A stretch of 13,834 nucleotides of DNA from positions 1-13,834 of the forward strand of contig CAZWUZ010000072.1 in assembly GCA_964637655.1 (NCBI GenBank), in the 5' to 3' direction. The position numbers and the translations under genes were made by a program. How positions within the stretch are numbered: position 1 is the first letter of the stretch; each line of letters starts with the position of its first letter. Source of the DNA: CAZWUZ01 sp964637655 [NCBI: uncultured bacterium]. GTDB lineage: Bacteria > DAOPZR01. Below are positions 1-6,036 of this stretch, piece after piece. The notes under the pieces are model-generated. The model was given only the letters and a program-made list of their open reading frames with translations. It searched no databases and was not told the DNA's origin.

Positions 1-216
1 TTGCGGCGGGAGGCGTGCGCGCTCACCGGCAGCGCGGCCATCGGCGCGGCGCACGCGGCGGCGGCAGTCGCGGCGCGCCAGTGGACCGAAGTGGCGGCGT
101 GCATCGCCCGGGCGGGGAGGACCGGCAGCGACCGGTCGCTGGCGGAGGCGGGCGCCATCCTCGGTGAACTCGCGGAATGTGAACGGCAGGCGATGGACCT
201 GCTGCGCCGCGTTTAG
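1..216 (+). CDS. C-terminal fragment of a probable Hpt (histidine phosphotransfer)-like domain protein
   Basis: Frame 1 is open from the window edge to the TAG at 214-216, so this is the 3' end of a longer gene; the TTG at base 1 need not be the true start. The visible 71 residues are Ala-rich and helical. The segment CALTGSAAIGA resembles the Hpt phosphorylation helix, normally H-x-L-K-G-S-A-x-x-x-GA, and the end looks like the amphipathic last helix of a four-helix Hpt bundle. Hpt domains pass phosphate between histidine kinases and response regulators. Here the position of the phospho-accepting His is Cys and the usual Lys is Thr, so if the assignment is right this copy is probably unable to accept phosphate. 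It could instead be an unrelated helical protein. It converges with the methyltransferase that follows. Confidence 0.4.
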   Translation: MRREACALTGSAAIGAAHAAAAVAARQWTEVAACIARAGRTGSDRSLAEAGAILGELAECERQAMDLLRRV

Positions 217-246
217 CCGGTTGTTGACAAGTGTTTTGCGCGGACT

Positions 247-261
247 GCAGCCCGCGGCTGC
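247..261 (+). terminator. Possible weak terminator hairpin between convergent genes
   Basis: A perfect 6-bp inverted repeat, GCAGCC-cgc-GGCTGC, lies 30 bases after the stop of the first gene and 30 bases before the 3' end of the convergent methyltransferase. On the plus strand it is followed by a T-rich but interrupted stretch (TATTTATTT at about 269-277), not a clean U tract. It may end the plus-strand transcript inefficiently; on the minus strand no T tract follows. Confidence 0.25.
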
Positions 262-291
262 CACGGCATATTTATTTCACACCTGCTTTTA

Positions 292-1110
292 TCAAGCCGG
301 CCGGCGCACTGCTGCCAGCAGGTGGGTGGCGCGCGCCCACAGGTCGCGCTGCCGTTGCAGTTTCTTTTCCAGCGCCAGCAGCCGCTCGCGCTGTGTCTCG
401 TCGCGCAGCAGCTGCGGGTAGCGGCGCACCGGGAGCACCGTCAGCCCGATCAGGTCGGTCTGCTCCAGTCCCGCGCGCTGCCACAGTGACCCGATGCCGT
501 CGGCGGTGAACATGGTCACCGGGAACTGCTCCGCTTTGTCATCGGTCAGCCAGTGCGTCTTCCCGTCGCGCACGAACCGCTCGAGCGCCGCGATATCGCC
601 TTCCGTGAAAAAATGCTCGAGCGCGCCGTAGCGGTGGTCGAATGACACCACCGCCCTCCCCCCCGGGACGAGCACGCGCGCCAGTTCCCGCGCCGCCGCA
701 TCCGCTGACGCGCACAGGCAGAACGGGTCGCCCAGCGCGACGGCGAAATGACACGACGCGTCAGGGAGCGCCGCCAGGTTGCAGATATCCGCGGTCAGAA
801 ACTCGCACTGCTTCAGGTTGAGTTCCGCCGCGCGCTGCCGCGCCTTGTCGACCATCTTCACGCTGTGGTCGACGAACGTCACCGCGAACCCCGACTTCGC
901 CAGCTTCTGCCCCCATTTCCCCGTGCCGCAGCCGAGGTCGAGCGCGCGCGCCGGACGGTCCGCCGGCAGCAGCGGCTTGATGAATTCCCATACCAGTTTG
1001 TCGCTGTAGTCCCAGTGCGGGGTGCGGTAGGAATCGTCGTAGCGTCCCGCCACGCGGTCGTGGTAACGCCGTGACGCTTTCCCCCCGTCATGCTCTTCCC
1101 GTCGTGCCAT
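292..1110 (-). CDS. Class I SAM-dependent methyltransferase
   Basis: A 272-residue protein with the Rossmann-type methyltransferase core. Motif I is ALDLGCGTGKWG (residues about 56-67). The acidic end of strand 2 is Asp81 in VTFVDHS, and the strand-3 acidic loop is Asp108 in FLTADI. The strand-4 region is FAVALGDPF, and LVPGGRAVVSF (about 147-157) is the typical motif before strand 5. The first 50 residues (basic, then an aromatic cap) and a helical, charged C-terminus may define the substrate. The ATG at 1110 is chosen because GGGAGGT lies 5 nt upstream on the minus strand. An in-frame extension to 1620 is possible but would run through intergenic repeats and the next gene. No membrane segment is seen. 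The methyl acceptor (small molecule, RNA or protein) cannot be told. It is divergent from the oxidoreductase operon, and its own promoter is not obvious. Confidence 0.88.
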   Translation of the reverse strand: MARREEHDGGKASRRYHDRVAGRYDDSYRTPHWDYSDKLVWEFIKPLLPADRPARALDLGCGTGKWGQKLAKSGFAVTFVDHSVKMVDKARQRAAELNLKQCEFLTADICNLAALPDASCHFAVALGDPFCLCASADAAARELARVLVPGGRAVVSFDHRYGALEHFFTEGDIAALERFVRDGKTHWLTDDKAEQFPVTMFTADGIGSLWQRAGLEQTDLIGLTVLPVRRYPQLLRDETQRERLLALEKKLQRQRDLWARATHLLAAVRRPA

Positions 1111-1125
1111 GCCGCACCTCCCTGA

Positions 1126-1137
1126 ATGCTGCAGCAT
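1126..1137. promoter_or_regulatory. Perfect 12-bp palindrome upstream of the methyltransferase
   Basis: ATGCTGCAGCAT is a perfect palindrome that starts 16 bases upstream of the methyltransferase ATG, just before its ribosome-binding site. Its position in the leader suits an operator or an mRNA stem. Only one copy is present and no regulator gene is adjacent, so the role is inferred from position alone. Confidence 0.25.
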
Positions 1138-1170
1138 ACCTGCCCGGCCCGGCGTCGCGCAACTGCGGCA

Positions 1171-1208
1171 GTTGGCCGGCATGCCTGCCCTCCTGCCCAT
1201 GCCGGCAC
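1171..1208. repeat. Intergenic 38-bp repeat, copy 1, with inverted ends
   Basis: This unit is 35/38 identical to the copy at 1225-1262, in direct orientation with a 54-bp period. Its ends GCCGGCAT (1175-1182) and ATGCCGGC (1199-1206) are perfect 8-bp inverted repeats, so each unit can form a hairpin with a 16-nt loop. It lies between divergent genes and does not look coding. Confidence 0.8.
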
Positions 1209-1224
1209 TGCCGCCCTCCGTGGC

Positions 1225-1262
1225 GTTGGCCGGCATATCTGCCCTCCTGACCATGCCGGCAC
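1225..1262. repeat. Intergenic 38-bp repeat, copy 2, with inverted ends
   Basis: Second direct copy of the unit at 1171-1208, differing at three positions inside the loop. The 8-bp inverted ends are conserved. The flank before this copy (1208-1233) recurs in degenerate form at 1320-1345, with 12 identical bases CTGCCGCCCTCC followed by a similar tail, so the array once extended further right. The rest of 1111-1402 holds no gene, only the leader of the methyltransferase and the promoter of the next operon. Confidence 0.8.
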
Positions 1263-1338
1263 GCATCGTTCCCGAGCGCGTCGATTGACTCGCCTCCTCA
1301 TAGGCGTGTCCTGCGGACGCTGCCGCCCTCCATGGCGG

Positions 1339-1367
1339 TTGACGGGGTGGGGAGGGTGCGCTATAGT
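1339..1367 (+). promoter_or_regulatory. Sigma70-type promoter of the first molybdenum hydroxylase operon
   Basis: TTGACG (1339-1344), a 17-bp spacer, then TATAGT (1362-1367): five of six consensus bases in each hexamer with ideal spacing. The start of transcription would be near 1374, giving a leader of about 28 nt. The leader contains the ribosome-binding site AAAGGGGG (1388-1395), 7 nt before the ATG at 1403. The -35 box lies in the degenerate end of the intergenic repeat. Confidence 0.7.
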
Positions 1368-1402
1368 CGCTGCCATCACTGCGACGGAAAGGGGGTGGCG
1401 TG

Positions 1403-2251
1403 ATGCTCGTCGGCCTGCAACGCTGGCATCGCCCTGCCACTCCTGCTGCCGCCGTCCGCCTGCTCGCCCGCGGCGGGAAGCGCATGCTCCCGGTCGCCGG
1501 TGCCACCGCCCTCTTCCGCCGTGACCTGCCGGAAATCACCGACGCGCTCGACCTTACCGCGCTGCCGCTGCATGGCATCACTGCCGCCCGCGGCGCGCTG
1601 CGGGCCGGGGCGGCCGTCACCGTCGGTGACCTGCTCCGTTCGCCGCATACCGTACGCTATGCCGGGGGCGTGCTGCAGCAGTGCGCGCTCGCCATCGGCA
1701 CCACGCTCCACCGCAACGTCATCACCCTGGGCGGCAATTGCGCGCAGTGCTTTTTCTGGTCGGCGCTCCCGGTTGCCGCTCTCGCGCTGGGCGCGCGCTT
1801 CACCGTTGTCTCGCCGCGCGGGACCCGCCGCCTCACCGCGACGGAACTCTTTGCCCGCCCGCCGCAGCAGGTGCTCGGGCGCGCGACGCTCATTACGCAC
1901 CTCGAGTTCCCGCGCCTGCCCGCCGGCAGCCGCGCCCGCTTTCGCAAGGTGGCGCCGAATGCCACCGCCTTTGCCTATGTGCAGGCGGCGGTCGTCCTGC
2001 GTTGCCGGCGCGGCAGCATTGCCGGCGTGCAGGCGGCGCTCGGCGGTCTGCAGGCGCTGCCGCAGCGCTTTCCCGCTATCGAAAAATCATTTGCCGGCCG
2101 GCCGGCGGACGCTGCCGGACTGCAGGCACTGGCGGAGGCGCTCGTCGCTGCCGCGGTCGCCCAGCCGGATATGCGCGTGACCGCCGACTACAAGCGCGCG
2201 CTCATGCGTGCGCTGCTCTGCGACCTGCTGGGCGAGGCGCGTGATGCGTAA
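1403..2251 (+). CDS. Xanthine dehydrogenase family FAD-binding subunit (CoxM/XdhB type)
   Basis: A 282-residue protein of the size usual for the FAD subunit of molybdenum hydroxylases, which takes electrons from the 2Fe-2S clusters and passes them to NAD or another acceptor. The first FAD motif, normally AGGTxL, appears as AGATAL (residues 32-37). The second, normally RNxATIGGN, appears as TLHRNVITLGGN (101-112). An Arg- and Ala-rich C-terminal domain follows. The Gly-to-Ala change in the first motif and the Cys-containing stretch after the second (NCAQCFFW) depart from the family norm, so this FAD site may be somewhat diverged. ATG 1403 is preferred over GTG 1400 for its ribosome-binding-site spacing. 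It is the first gene of a three-gene operon, and its stop overlaps the next start by 8 nt. No substrate can be assigned. Confidence 0.88.
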   Translation: MLVGLQRWHRPATPAAAVRLLARGGKRMLPVAGATALFRRDLPEITDALDLTALPLHGITAARGALRAGAAVTVGDLLRSPHTVRYAGGVLQQCALAIGTTLHRNVITLGGNCAQCFFWSALPVAALALGARFTVVSPRGTRRLTATELFARPPQQVLGRATLITHLEFPRLPAGSRARFRKVAPNATAFAYVQAAVVLRCRRGSIAGVQAALGGLQALPQRFPAIEKSFAGRPADAAGLQALAEALVAAAVAQPDMRVTADYKRALMRALLCDLLGEARDA

Positions 2252-2735
2252 GCGCGCCGCCATGCCGTCTGTCGTCACGGTGACGGCGACCGTCAACGGG
2301 ACGCCGCGCACGCTCACCTTTGCGCCCAACGCGCTGCTCCTTGATGTGCTGCGCGACCATGGCCTGCTGTCGGTGCGCGCCGGGTGTCGCGAGCAGGAAT
2401 GCGGCAGTTGCACGGTGCTGGTTGACGGGGTTCCGGTTGCCGCCTGCGGCTTTCCCGCCGCCCGCCTCGATGGCAAATCCGTGCTCACGGTCGAGGGACT
2501 CGAGCGCAACGGTGAACTCCAGCCGTTGCAGGAATCGTTCCTCGCGGCCGGCGCGGTGCAGTGCGGCTACTGTACGCCCGGCATGCTCCTTGCCGCGAAA
2601 GCACTCCTTGACCGCGTGCCACACCCCGCGGAGGACCAGATCCGCACCGCCCTCGACGGGAATCTCTGCCGCTGCACCGGTTATGCTGCCATCCTCGCCG
2701 CCGTGCAGGCCGCCGCGGAAAAAGCGCGTGACTGA
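2244..2735 (+). CDS. Xanthine dehydrogenase family 2Fe-2S subunit (CoxS/XdhC type)
   Basis: A 163-residue protein carrying both iron-sulfur clusters that relay electrons from the Mo site to FAD. The plant-ferredoxin-type cluster uses Cys48, Cys53, Cys56 and Cys68 (CREQECGSC plus a later Cys). The helical C-terminal cluster uses Cys107, Cys110, Cys142 and Cys144 (CGYC and CRC). All eight ligands are present. The start at 2244 overlaps the stop of the FAD gene (2249-2251), which suggests translational coupling; an internal ATG at 2262 is an alternative that would remove six residues and no domain. The 3' end overlaps the start of the Mo subunit by 8 nt. The standalone form contrasts with the fused version in the second operon. 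Confidence 0.93.
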   Translation: MRKRAAMPSVVTVTATVNGTPRTLTFAPNALLLDVLRDHGLLSVRAGCREQECGSCTVLVDGVPVAACGFPAARLDGKSVLTVEGLERNGELQPLQESFLAAGAVQCGYCTPGMLLAAKALLDRVPHPAEDQIRTALDGNLCRCTGYAAILAAVQAAAEKARD

Positions 2736-5040
2736 AACGCAGGTCGGGCGCAGTGTCCGCAAACTCGACGGGCGCGGTCTCGTCACCGGGCGCGCCCGCT
2801 ACACCGACGACGAACATCCTGCCGGACTGCTGCATGCCGTCGTGCTGCGCAGTCCGCACGCGCATGCCCGCCTGCGCGCCATCGATACCCGCGCCGCGAA
2901 AAAACTCCCCGGGGTGCATGCTGTCCTGACCTGGCGCGACCTGCCGCGCATCCCCATCACCACCGCGGGGCAGGGGTGTCCCGAACCTTCCCCGCTCGAT
3001 TCTTTCATTCTCGACCATACCGTGCGCTTTGCCGGCGATCGCGTCGCCGCGGTGGCGGCGGAAACCGAAACTATTGCCCGCGCGGCCTGTGCGCTTATCC
3101 GCGTCGACTATGAACTGCTGCCGCCGGTCACAACCGTGGCCGCGGCGCTGGCGGATGGTGCGCCCGTCCTTCATCCCGAACCCGAGGCGACGGCGCTCAT
3201 GCCGCTCGGGTTCGACCCGCAGCGCAATATCGCTGCGCAGGCGGCGATGGAGAGCGGCGATGTCGACGCCGGTCTGGCCGCGGCGGCAGTCACGCTCGAT
3301 GCCGCCTACGATACGCACCGCATCGCGCATGCCGCGCTCGAACCGCATGCCGCCATTGCCTGGCTCGATGCCGACAATCGCCTCGTCATCCGCTGCAGTA
3401 CGCAGGTGCCGTTCCATGTCCGTCGCATCGTTGCCCGTGCCCTCGACCTTCCCGTCGCGCGCGTGCGCGTTATCAAGCCGCGCGTCGGTGGCGGCTTTGG
3501 CGGCAAGCAGGAAATCATCACCGAGGATCTCGCCGCGGCGCTGGCACTCGCCACCCGCCGTCCCGTGCGCTGCGTCCTGACCCGCGCGGAGCAGTTCCGC
3601 AGCGCGCGTACCCGCCATGCCATGCAGTTACGGGTGCGCGCCGGGCTGGTTGCTGACGGGACACTCACCGCGCTCGACCTTGGCATTATCATGGACAGCG
3701 GCGCCTATGGGGCGCACGCTTTTACCGCGTTGTGCAATGCCGGGAACAAGGTGCTGCCGCTCTGGCGCGCCCCCAATGTCCGTTTCCGCGGGACCAGTGC
3801 CTACACGAACCTTCCTGTCGGTGGCGCTGCCCGCGGCTACGGCGCCCCGCAGGGACATTTTGCTGTCGGTTGCGCGCTCGACGAACTGGCGGAACAGGTA
3901 GGAGTCGATCCCGCCGAATGCATCCGCCGCAACCACATCCGCGACGGCGACAGTTCGCCGGTATTCCGCGACCTGGGTGAACTGGGTGAAGGGCACGATC
4001 AGCCGATTGTCTCCTGCGGCCTGCCCGCCTGCCTCGATGCCGTCCTCGCCGCCTGCGACTGGCAGGCGAAGCGCGCGCAGTATCTGCGGGAACGTGCGGG
4101 CGCGGCGCGCTGGAAGCGCGGCCTCGGGCTGGTCGCGCTGATGCAGGGGTCGGGCATCCCCAACATCGATCTGGGCGCAGTGTCGCTCAAGCTCAACGAG
4201 GACGGGTCGCTCAACCTGCTGGCGGGTGCCACGGATATCGGCACCGGGTCCGACACCGTGCTGGCGCAACTGGTCGCGCAGGAACTCGGCATCGCGACGG
4301 AGCAGGTCATCCCCTACTCGTCGGATACCGACCTGACCCCGTTCGACGCCGGCGCCTACGCGTCGAGCACCACCTACGTTTCGGGCAATGCCGCGGTCAA
4401 GGCGGCCCGCGCGCTCAAGGAGCAGGTGCTCGTCGCGGGGGCGGAACTGCTCGGCCTGCCCGTCAGCGCGGTGCAGTATGCTGACGGTGCCGTGTATGGC
4501 GGCGGGCGGTCGCTTACCCTCGCGGAAATCGGGCGGGTCACGCTCTATGGCGAACACCAGCGGCAACTCGCCGCCCATGCCTCACATTGCGCGCCGCAGT
4601 CGCCGCCCCCCTTTGCCGCGCACGTGGCGGAAATCGAACTCGATACGCTTACCGGCATTATCCGTGTGCTGCATTATTGGAGTGCCACCGACTGCGGCAC
4701 GGTGGTCAATCCCGCGCTCGCCCGCGGGCAGGTCGAGGGGAGCATCGCCATGGGACTTGGTTTTGCGCTCAGCGAAGAGTACCTCCTTGACGCGCGCGGC
4801 AGCATGCGCAATGCCTCCTTCTCGTGGTACCGCATCCCCGGCATGCGCGACCTGCCGCCGCTGACCACGCTGCTCGTTGCGGGACGCGAACCGTCGGGGC
4901 CGCACGGGGCTAAAAGCATCGGCGAAATCAGCACGTCGGGCCCTGCGCCCGCTATCGCCAACGCAGTGGCCTGCGCCTGCGGCCTCCGCCTGCGCGCGCT
5001 GCCGTTCACCCCGCCGCGCGTCTGGCAGGCGCTGCGCTGA
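2728..5040 (+). CDS. Xanthine dehydrogenase family molybdopterin-binding subunit
   Basis: A 770-residue catalytic subunit that hydroxylates a substrate carbon with water at a Mo-pterin centre. The N-terminal a/b hammerhead domain begins near VGRSVRKLDG. The Mo-cofactor loop GGGFGGKQ spans residues 254-261. AARGYGAPQ includes Arg369, which sits at the position of the purine-contacting Arg of xanthine dehydrogenases. DTDLTPFDAGAYAS and the loop AKSIGE follow, the latter with Glu733 as the expected catalytic base. These match XdhA-type enzymes of E. coli and clostridia, some of which carry a labile selenium. There is no in-frame TGA, so selenocysteine is not used. GTG 2728 is chosen because it overlaps the upstream stop by 8 nt; the open frame continues further upstream, but only as a shadow of the 2Fe-2S gene. 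Purine hydroxylation is likely but unproven. Confidence 0.93.
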   Translation: MTETQVGRSVRKLDGRGLVTGRARYTDDEHPAGLLHAVVLRSPHAHARLRAIDTRAAKKLPGVHAVLTWRDLPRIPITTAGQGCPEPSPLDSFILDHTVRFAGDRVAAVAAETETIARAACALIRVDYELLPPVTTVAAALADGAPVLHPEPEATALMPLGFDPQRNIAAQAAMESGDVDAGLAAAAVTLDAAYDTHRIAHAALEPHAAIAWLDADNRLVIRCSTQVPFHVRRIVARALDLPVARVRVIKPRVGGGFGGKQEIITEDLAAALALATRRPVRCVLTRAEQFRSARTRHAMQLRVRAGLVADGTLTALDLGIIMDSGAYGAHAFTALCNAGNKVLPLWRAPNVRFRGTSAYTNLPVGGAARGYGAPQGHFAVGCALDELAEQVGVDPAECIRRNHIRDGDSSPVFRDLGELGEGHDQPIVSCGLPACLDAVLAACDWQAKRAQYLRERAGAARWKRGLGLVALMQGSGIPNIDLGAVSLKLNEDGSLNLLAGATDIGTGSDTVLAQLVAQELGIATEQVIPYSSDTDLTPFDAGAYASSTTYVSGNAAVKAARALKEQVLVAGAELLGLPVSAVQYADGAVYGGGRSLTLAEIGRVTLYGEHQRQLAAHASHCAPQSPPPFAAHVAEIELDTLTGIIRVLHYWSATDCGTVVNPALARGQVEGSIAMGLGFALSEEYLLDARGSMRNASFSWYRIPGMRDLPPLTTLLVAGREPSGPHGAKSIGEISTSGPAPAIANAVACACGLRLRALPFTPPRVWQALR

Positions 5041-5072
5041 CCCGCGTGTTAGGCAAGTAGTTCACATGTTCC

Positions 5073-5132
5073 CCTCTCCCCGAGGGAGAGGAAGCCGCGT
5101 AGCGGCAGGTGAGGGAAAATACGCGAGTATTT
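5073..5132. repeat. Cluster of three adjacent short hairpins (REP-like intergenic element)
   Basis: Three perfect stem-loops follow one another: CCTCTCCC-cga-GGGAGAGG (5073-5091), GCCGC-gta-GCGGC (5094-5106) and AAATAC-gcga-GTATTT (5117-5132). The first stem followed by a GGTGAGGG-like phrase resembles short palindromic intergenic elements scattered through many bacterial genomes. It lies 32 bases after the stop of the first Mo subunit and could protect the operon's mRNA 3' end. Only one copy is in the window, so dispersal is inferred from recall of similar elements elsewhere. Confidence 0.5.
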
Positions 5133-5135
5133 CAG

Positions 5136-5334
5136 TTGCAGTCGCGCTCAAAATATGCGATAAGGGTGGCGCCGCGCAAGCGGCGGTTGCACGCCTGGCC
5201 TTTGGGAAAAAAGGTTCGGTACCGCGTACCATCGAGGGGACGCGGCGCGTGCACACGGAGGTCGTACAACGCGAACGCCGCTGTTGCCGGATGGTGTCGG
5301 GGGACACCTCGCGGCGGCAGCGGTGATTTTTTTT
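5136..5334 (+). ncRNA. Candidate structured non-coding RNA or leader ending in a terminator
   Basis: This part of the 361-base gap between genes has no convincing reading frame but much base-pairing: GCCGC-gcaa-GCGGC (5171-5184), GGTAC-cgc-GTACC (5218-5230) and the large terminator hairpin at 5276-5334. A weak promoter-like pair, TTGCAG (5136-5141), 17 bp, GATAAG (5159-5164), would start a transcript near 5171 of about 165 nt ending at the T tract. It may instead be the long 3' end of the oxidoreductase mRNA, an attenuating leader of the next gene, or a decayed mobile palindrome. No known RNA family is recognised. Confidence 0.25.
5276..5334 (+). terminator. Strong intrinsic terminator
   Basis: The outer stem pairs CCGCTGTTGCCG (5278-5289) with CGGCGGCAGCGG (5312-5323): 12 pairs, two of them G-U. 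An inner stem GGTGTC (5293-5298) and GACACC (5303-5308) closes on a GGGG loop, with a 3-by-3 internal loop between the two stems. Eight T residues follow at 5327-5334. This is a clear rho-independent terminator for plus-strand transcription. It lies 290 bases after the Mo subunit and only 67 bases before the next start codon, so it may end the first operon or attenuate the following gene. Confidence 0.8.
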
Positions 5335-5401
5335 GCCCGGTCCATCCACGCGTCAGCCCGCGCGCCATGGCGGCGACTGGCGTACCGCAGAGGTGAAGAA
5401 C

Positions 5402-5947
5402 ATGCAGGATAATACATCCCGCCCGCAATGGGGCATCGGCACCGTGGTCAATCACGCGCGCTTCGGCGGCGGACGCATTCTTGGCTATGACGGCGACCGC
5501 TACGTCGTCGCGTTCAAGGGGGGCGATATCCAGCGCTACGAGTTCACTGACCTCGCCCTGCGCGAGGTGGCGCGCCGTGGCGATCCCGACTATGATCGCG
5601 TCCTGCAGGCGGTGCGCGAGGTGCTTGGTGACGCCGGCTGGGTGGCAGCGGAGACCGAACTCGGCCAGCGCTGGGCCGGCGGCACCCTGCGCCTCATCCC
5701 CGGGAAAGAGGGGCTGCAGCCCAAGGATGTTCCCATCGAGACCTTCTTCAAAAAACTCATCGGTACCCGCGATAAACTGCGCGTGCTCGAGCAGAAACTC
5801 AATGCGCATCCGCACCTCTCCCCCGAGGATAAGCTTGACTTGCAGGGCTATGTCACCCGCTGCTACGGGTCGCTGACCACCTTCAACATCCTCTTCGCCG
5901 AGAAGGAATCGCAGTTTACCGGCCAGAAGGACAAAGAGAGCGAATAG
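5402..5947 (+). CDS. Conserved protein of unknown function with SH3/Tudor-like N-terminal segment
   Basis: A 181-residue soluble protein. Residues about 14-50 (VVNHARFGGGRILGYDGD onward) resemble the small beta-barrel found at the C-terminus of UvrD/PcrA helicases and in CarD-type RNA-polymerase binders, with the pattern V-x-H-x-x-F-G-x-G-x-V. Residues 92-176 form a second, mostly helical region, including GGTLRLIPG, PIETFFKKL and RCYGSLTTFNILF. This half recalls an uncharacterised family I associate with PVC-group bacteria. That recall is the main taxonomic hint here and is not proof. The ATG at 5402 follows AGAGGTGA (5389-5396). No promoter is visible between the preceding terminator and this gene. 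It stands alone between the two oxidoreductase operons, with the next promoter starting directly after its stop. A nucleic-acid or polymerase-binding role is only suggested. Confidence 0.85.
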   Translation: MQDNTSRPQWGIGTVVNHARFGGGRILGYDGDRYVVAFKGGDIQRYEFTDLALREVARRGDPDYDRVLQAVREVLGDAGWVAAETELGQRWAGGTLRLIPGKEGLQPKDVPIETFFKKLIGTRDKLRVLEQKLNAHPHLSPEDKLDLQGYVTRCYGSLTTFNILFAEKESQFTGQKDKESE

Positions 5948-5977
5948 TTGACAACCGGCACCGATACCATCTAATAT
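5948..5977 (+). promoter_or_regulatory. Near-consensus sigma70-type promoter of the ygfM-xdhD operon
   Basis: Consensus TTGACA (5948-5953) immediately follows the TAG of the upstream gene. An 18-bp spacer leads to TAATAT (5972-5977). Transcription should start near 5984, giving a 5' leader of about 53 nt before the ATG at 6037. The surrounding sequence is unusually AT-rich for this window. Confidence 0.75.
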
Positions 5978-5984
5978 ATTGGGC

Positions 5985-6025
5985 GGCGCGTTTGCGCCAT
6001 GTGGGGATGGTGCGCCTGCGGGCGC
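5985..6025 (+). promoter_or_regulatory. Two hairpins in the 5' leader with exchangeable arms
   Basis: The leader holds GGCGC (5985-5989) and GCGCC (5994-5998), then GCGCC (6012-6016) and GGCGC (6021-6025). Each adjacent pair forms a 5-bp tetraloop hairpin. Because the arms are identical in sequence, 5985-5989 can also pair with 6012-6016, or 5994-5998 with 6021-6025. The last arm ends at the base before the ribosome-binding site GGAGGTGA (6026-6033), so folding could change access to it. The arms are short and no ligand-binding core is recognised. Confidence 0.35.
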
Positions 6026-6036
6026 GGAGGTGACGG

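Noticed and set aside
224-229. Consensus TTGACA after the first gene
   Set aside because: No -10-like hexamer occurs at 16-18 bases downstream and no plus-strand gene follows; probably chance.
1171-1262. Spaced direct repeats considered as a CRISPR array
   Set aside because: Only two units with a 16-bp spacer, and the repeats differ internally; no cas genes. They fit a palindromic intergenic element instead.
1111-1620. N-terminal extension of the methyltransferase frame
   Set aside because: The extension crosses the palindromic repeats, the promoter and the start of the FAD gene on the other strand, while the ATG at 1110 has a proper ribosome-binding site and starts just before the conserved domain.
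2485-3618. 377-codon minus-strand frame opposite the first operon (also one at 3628-4578)
   Set aside because: Low-complexity Arg/Gly-rich translation opposite conserved 2Fe-2S and Mo subunit genes; a codon-bias shadow.
5132-5401. Small open frames on either strand of the hairpin-rich gap
   Set aside because: None has a ribosome-binding site with a conserved-looking product; the minus-strand frame is the tail of a shadow of the 5402-5947 gene.
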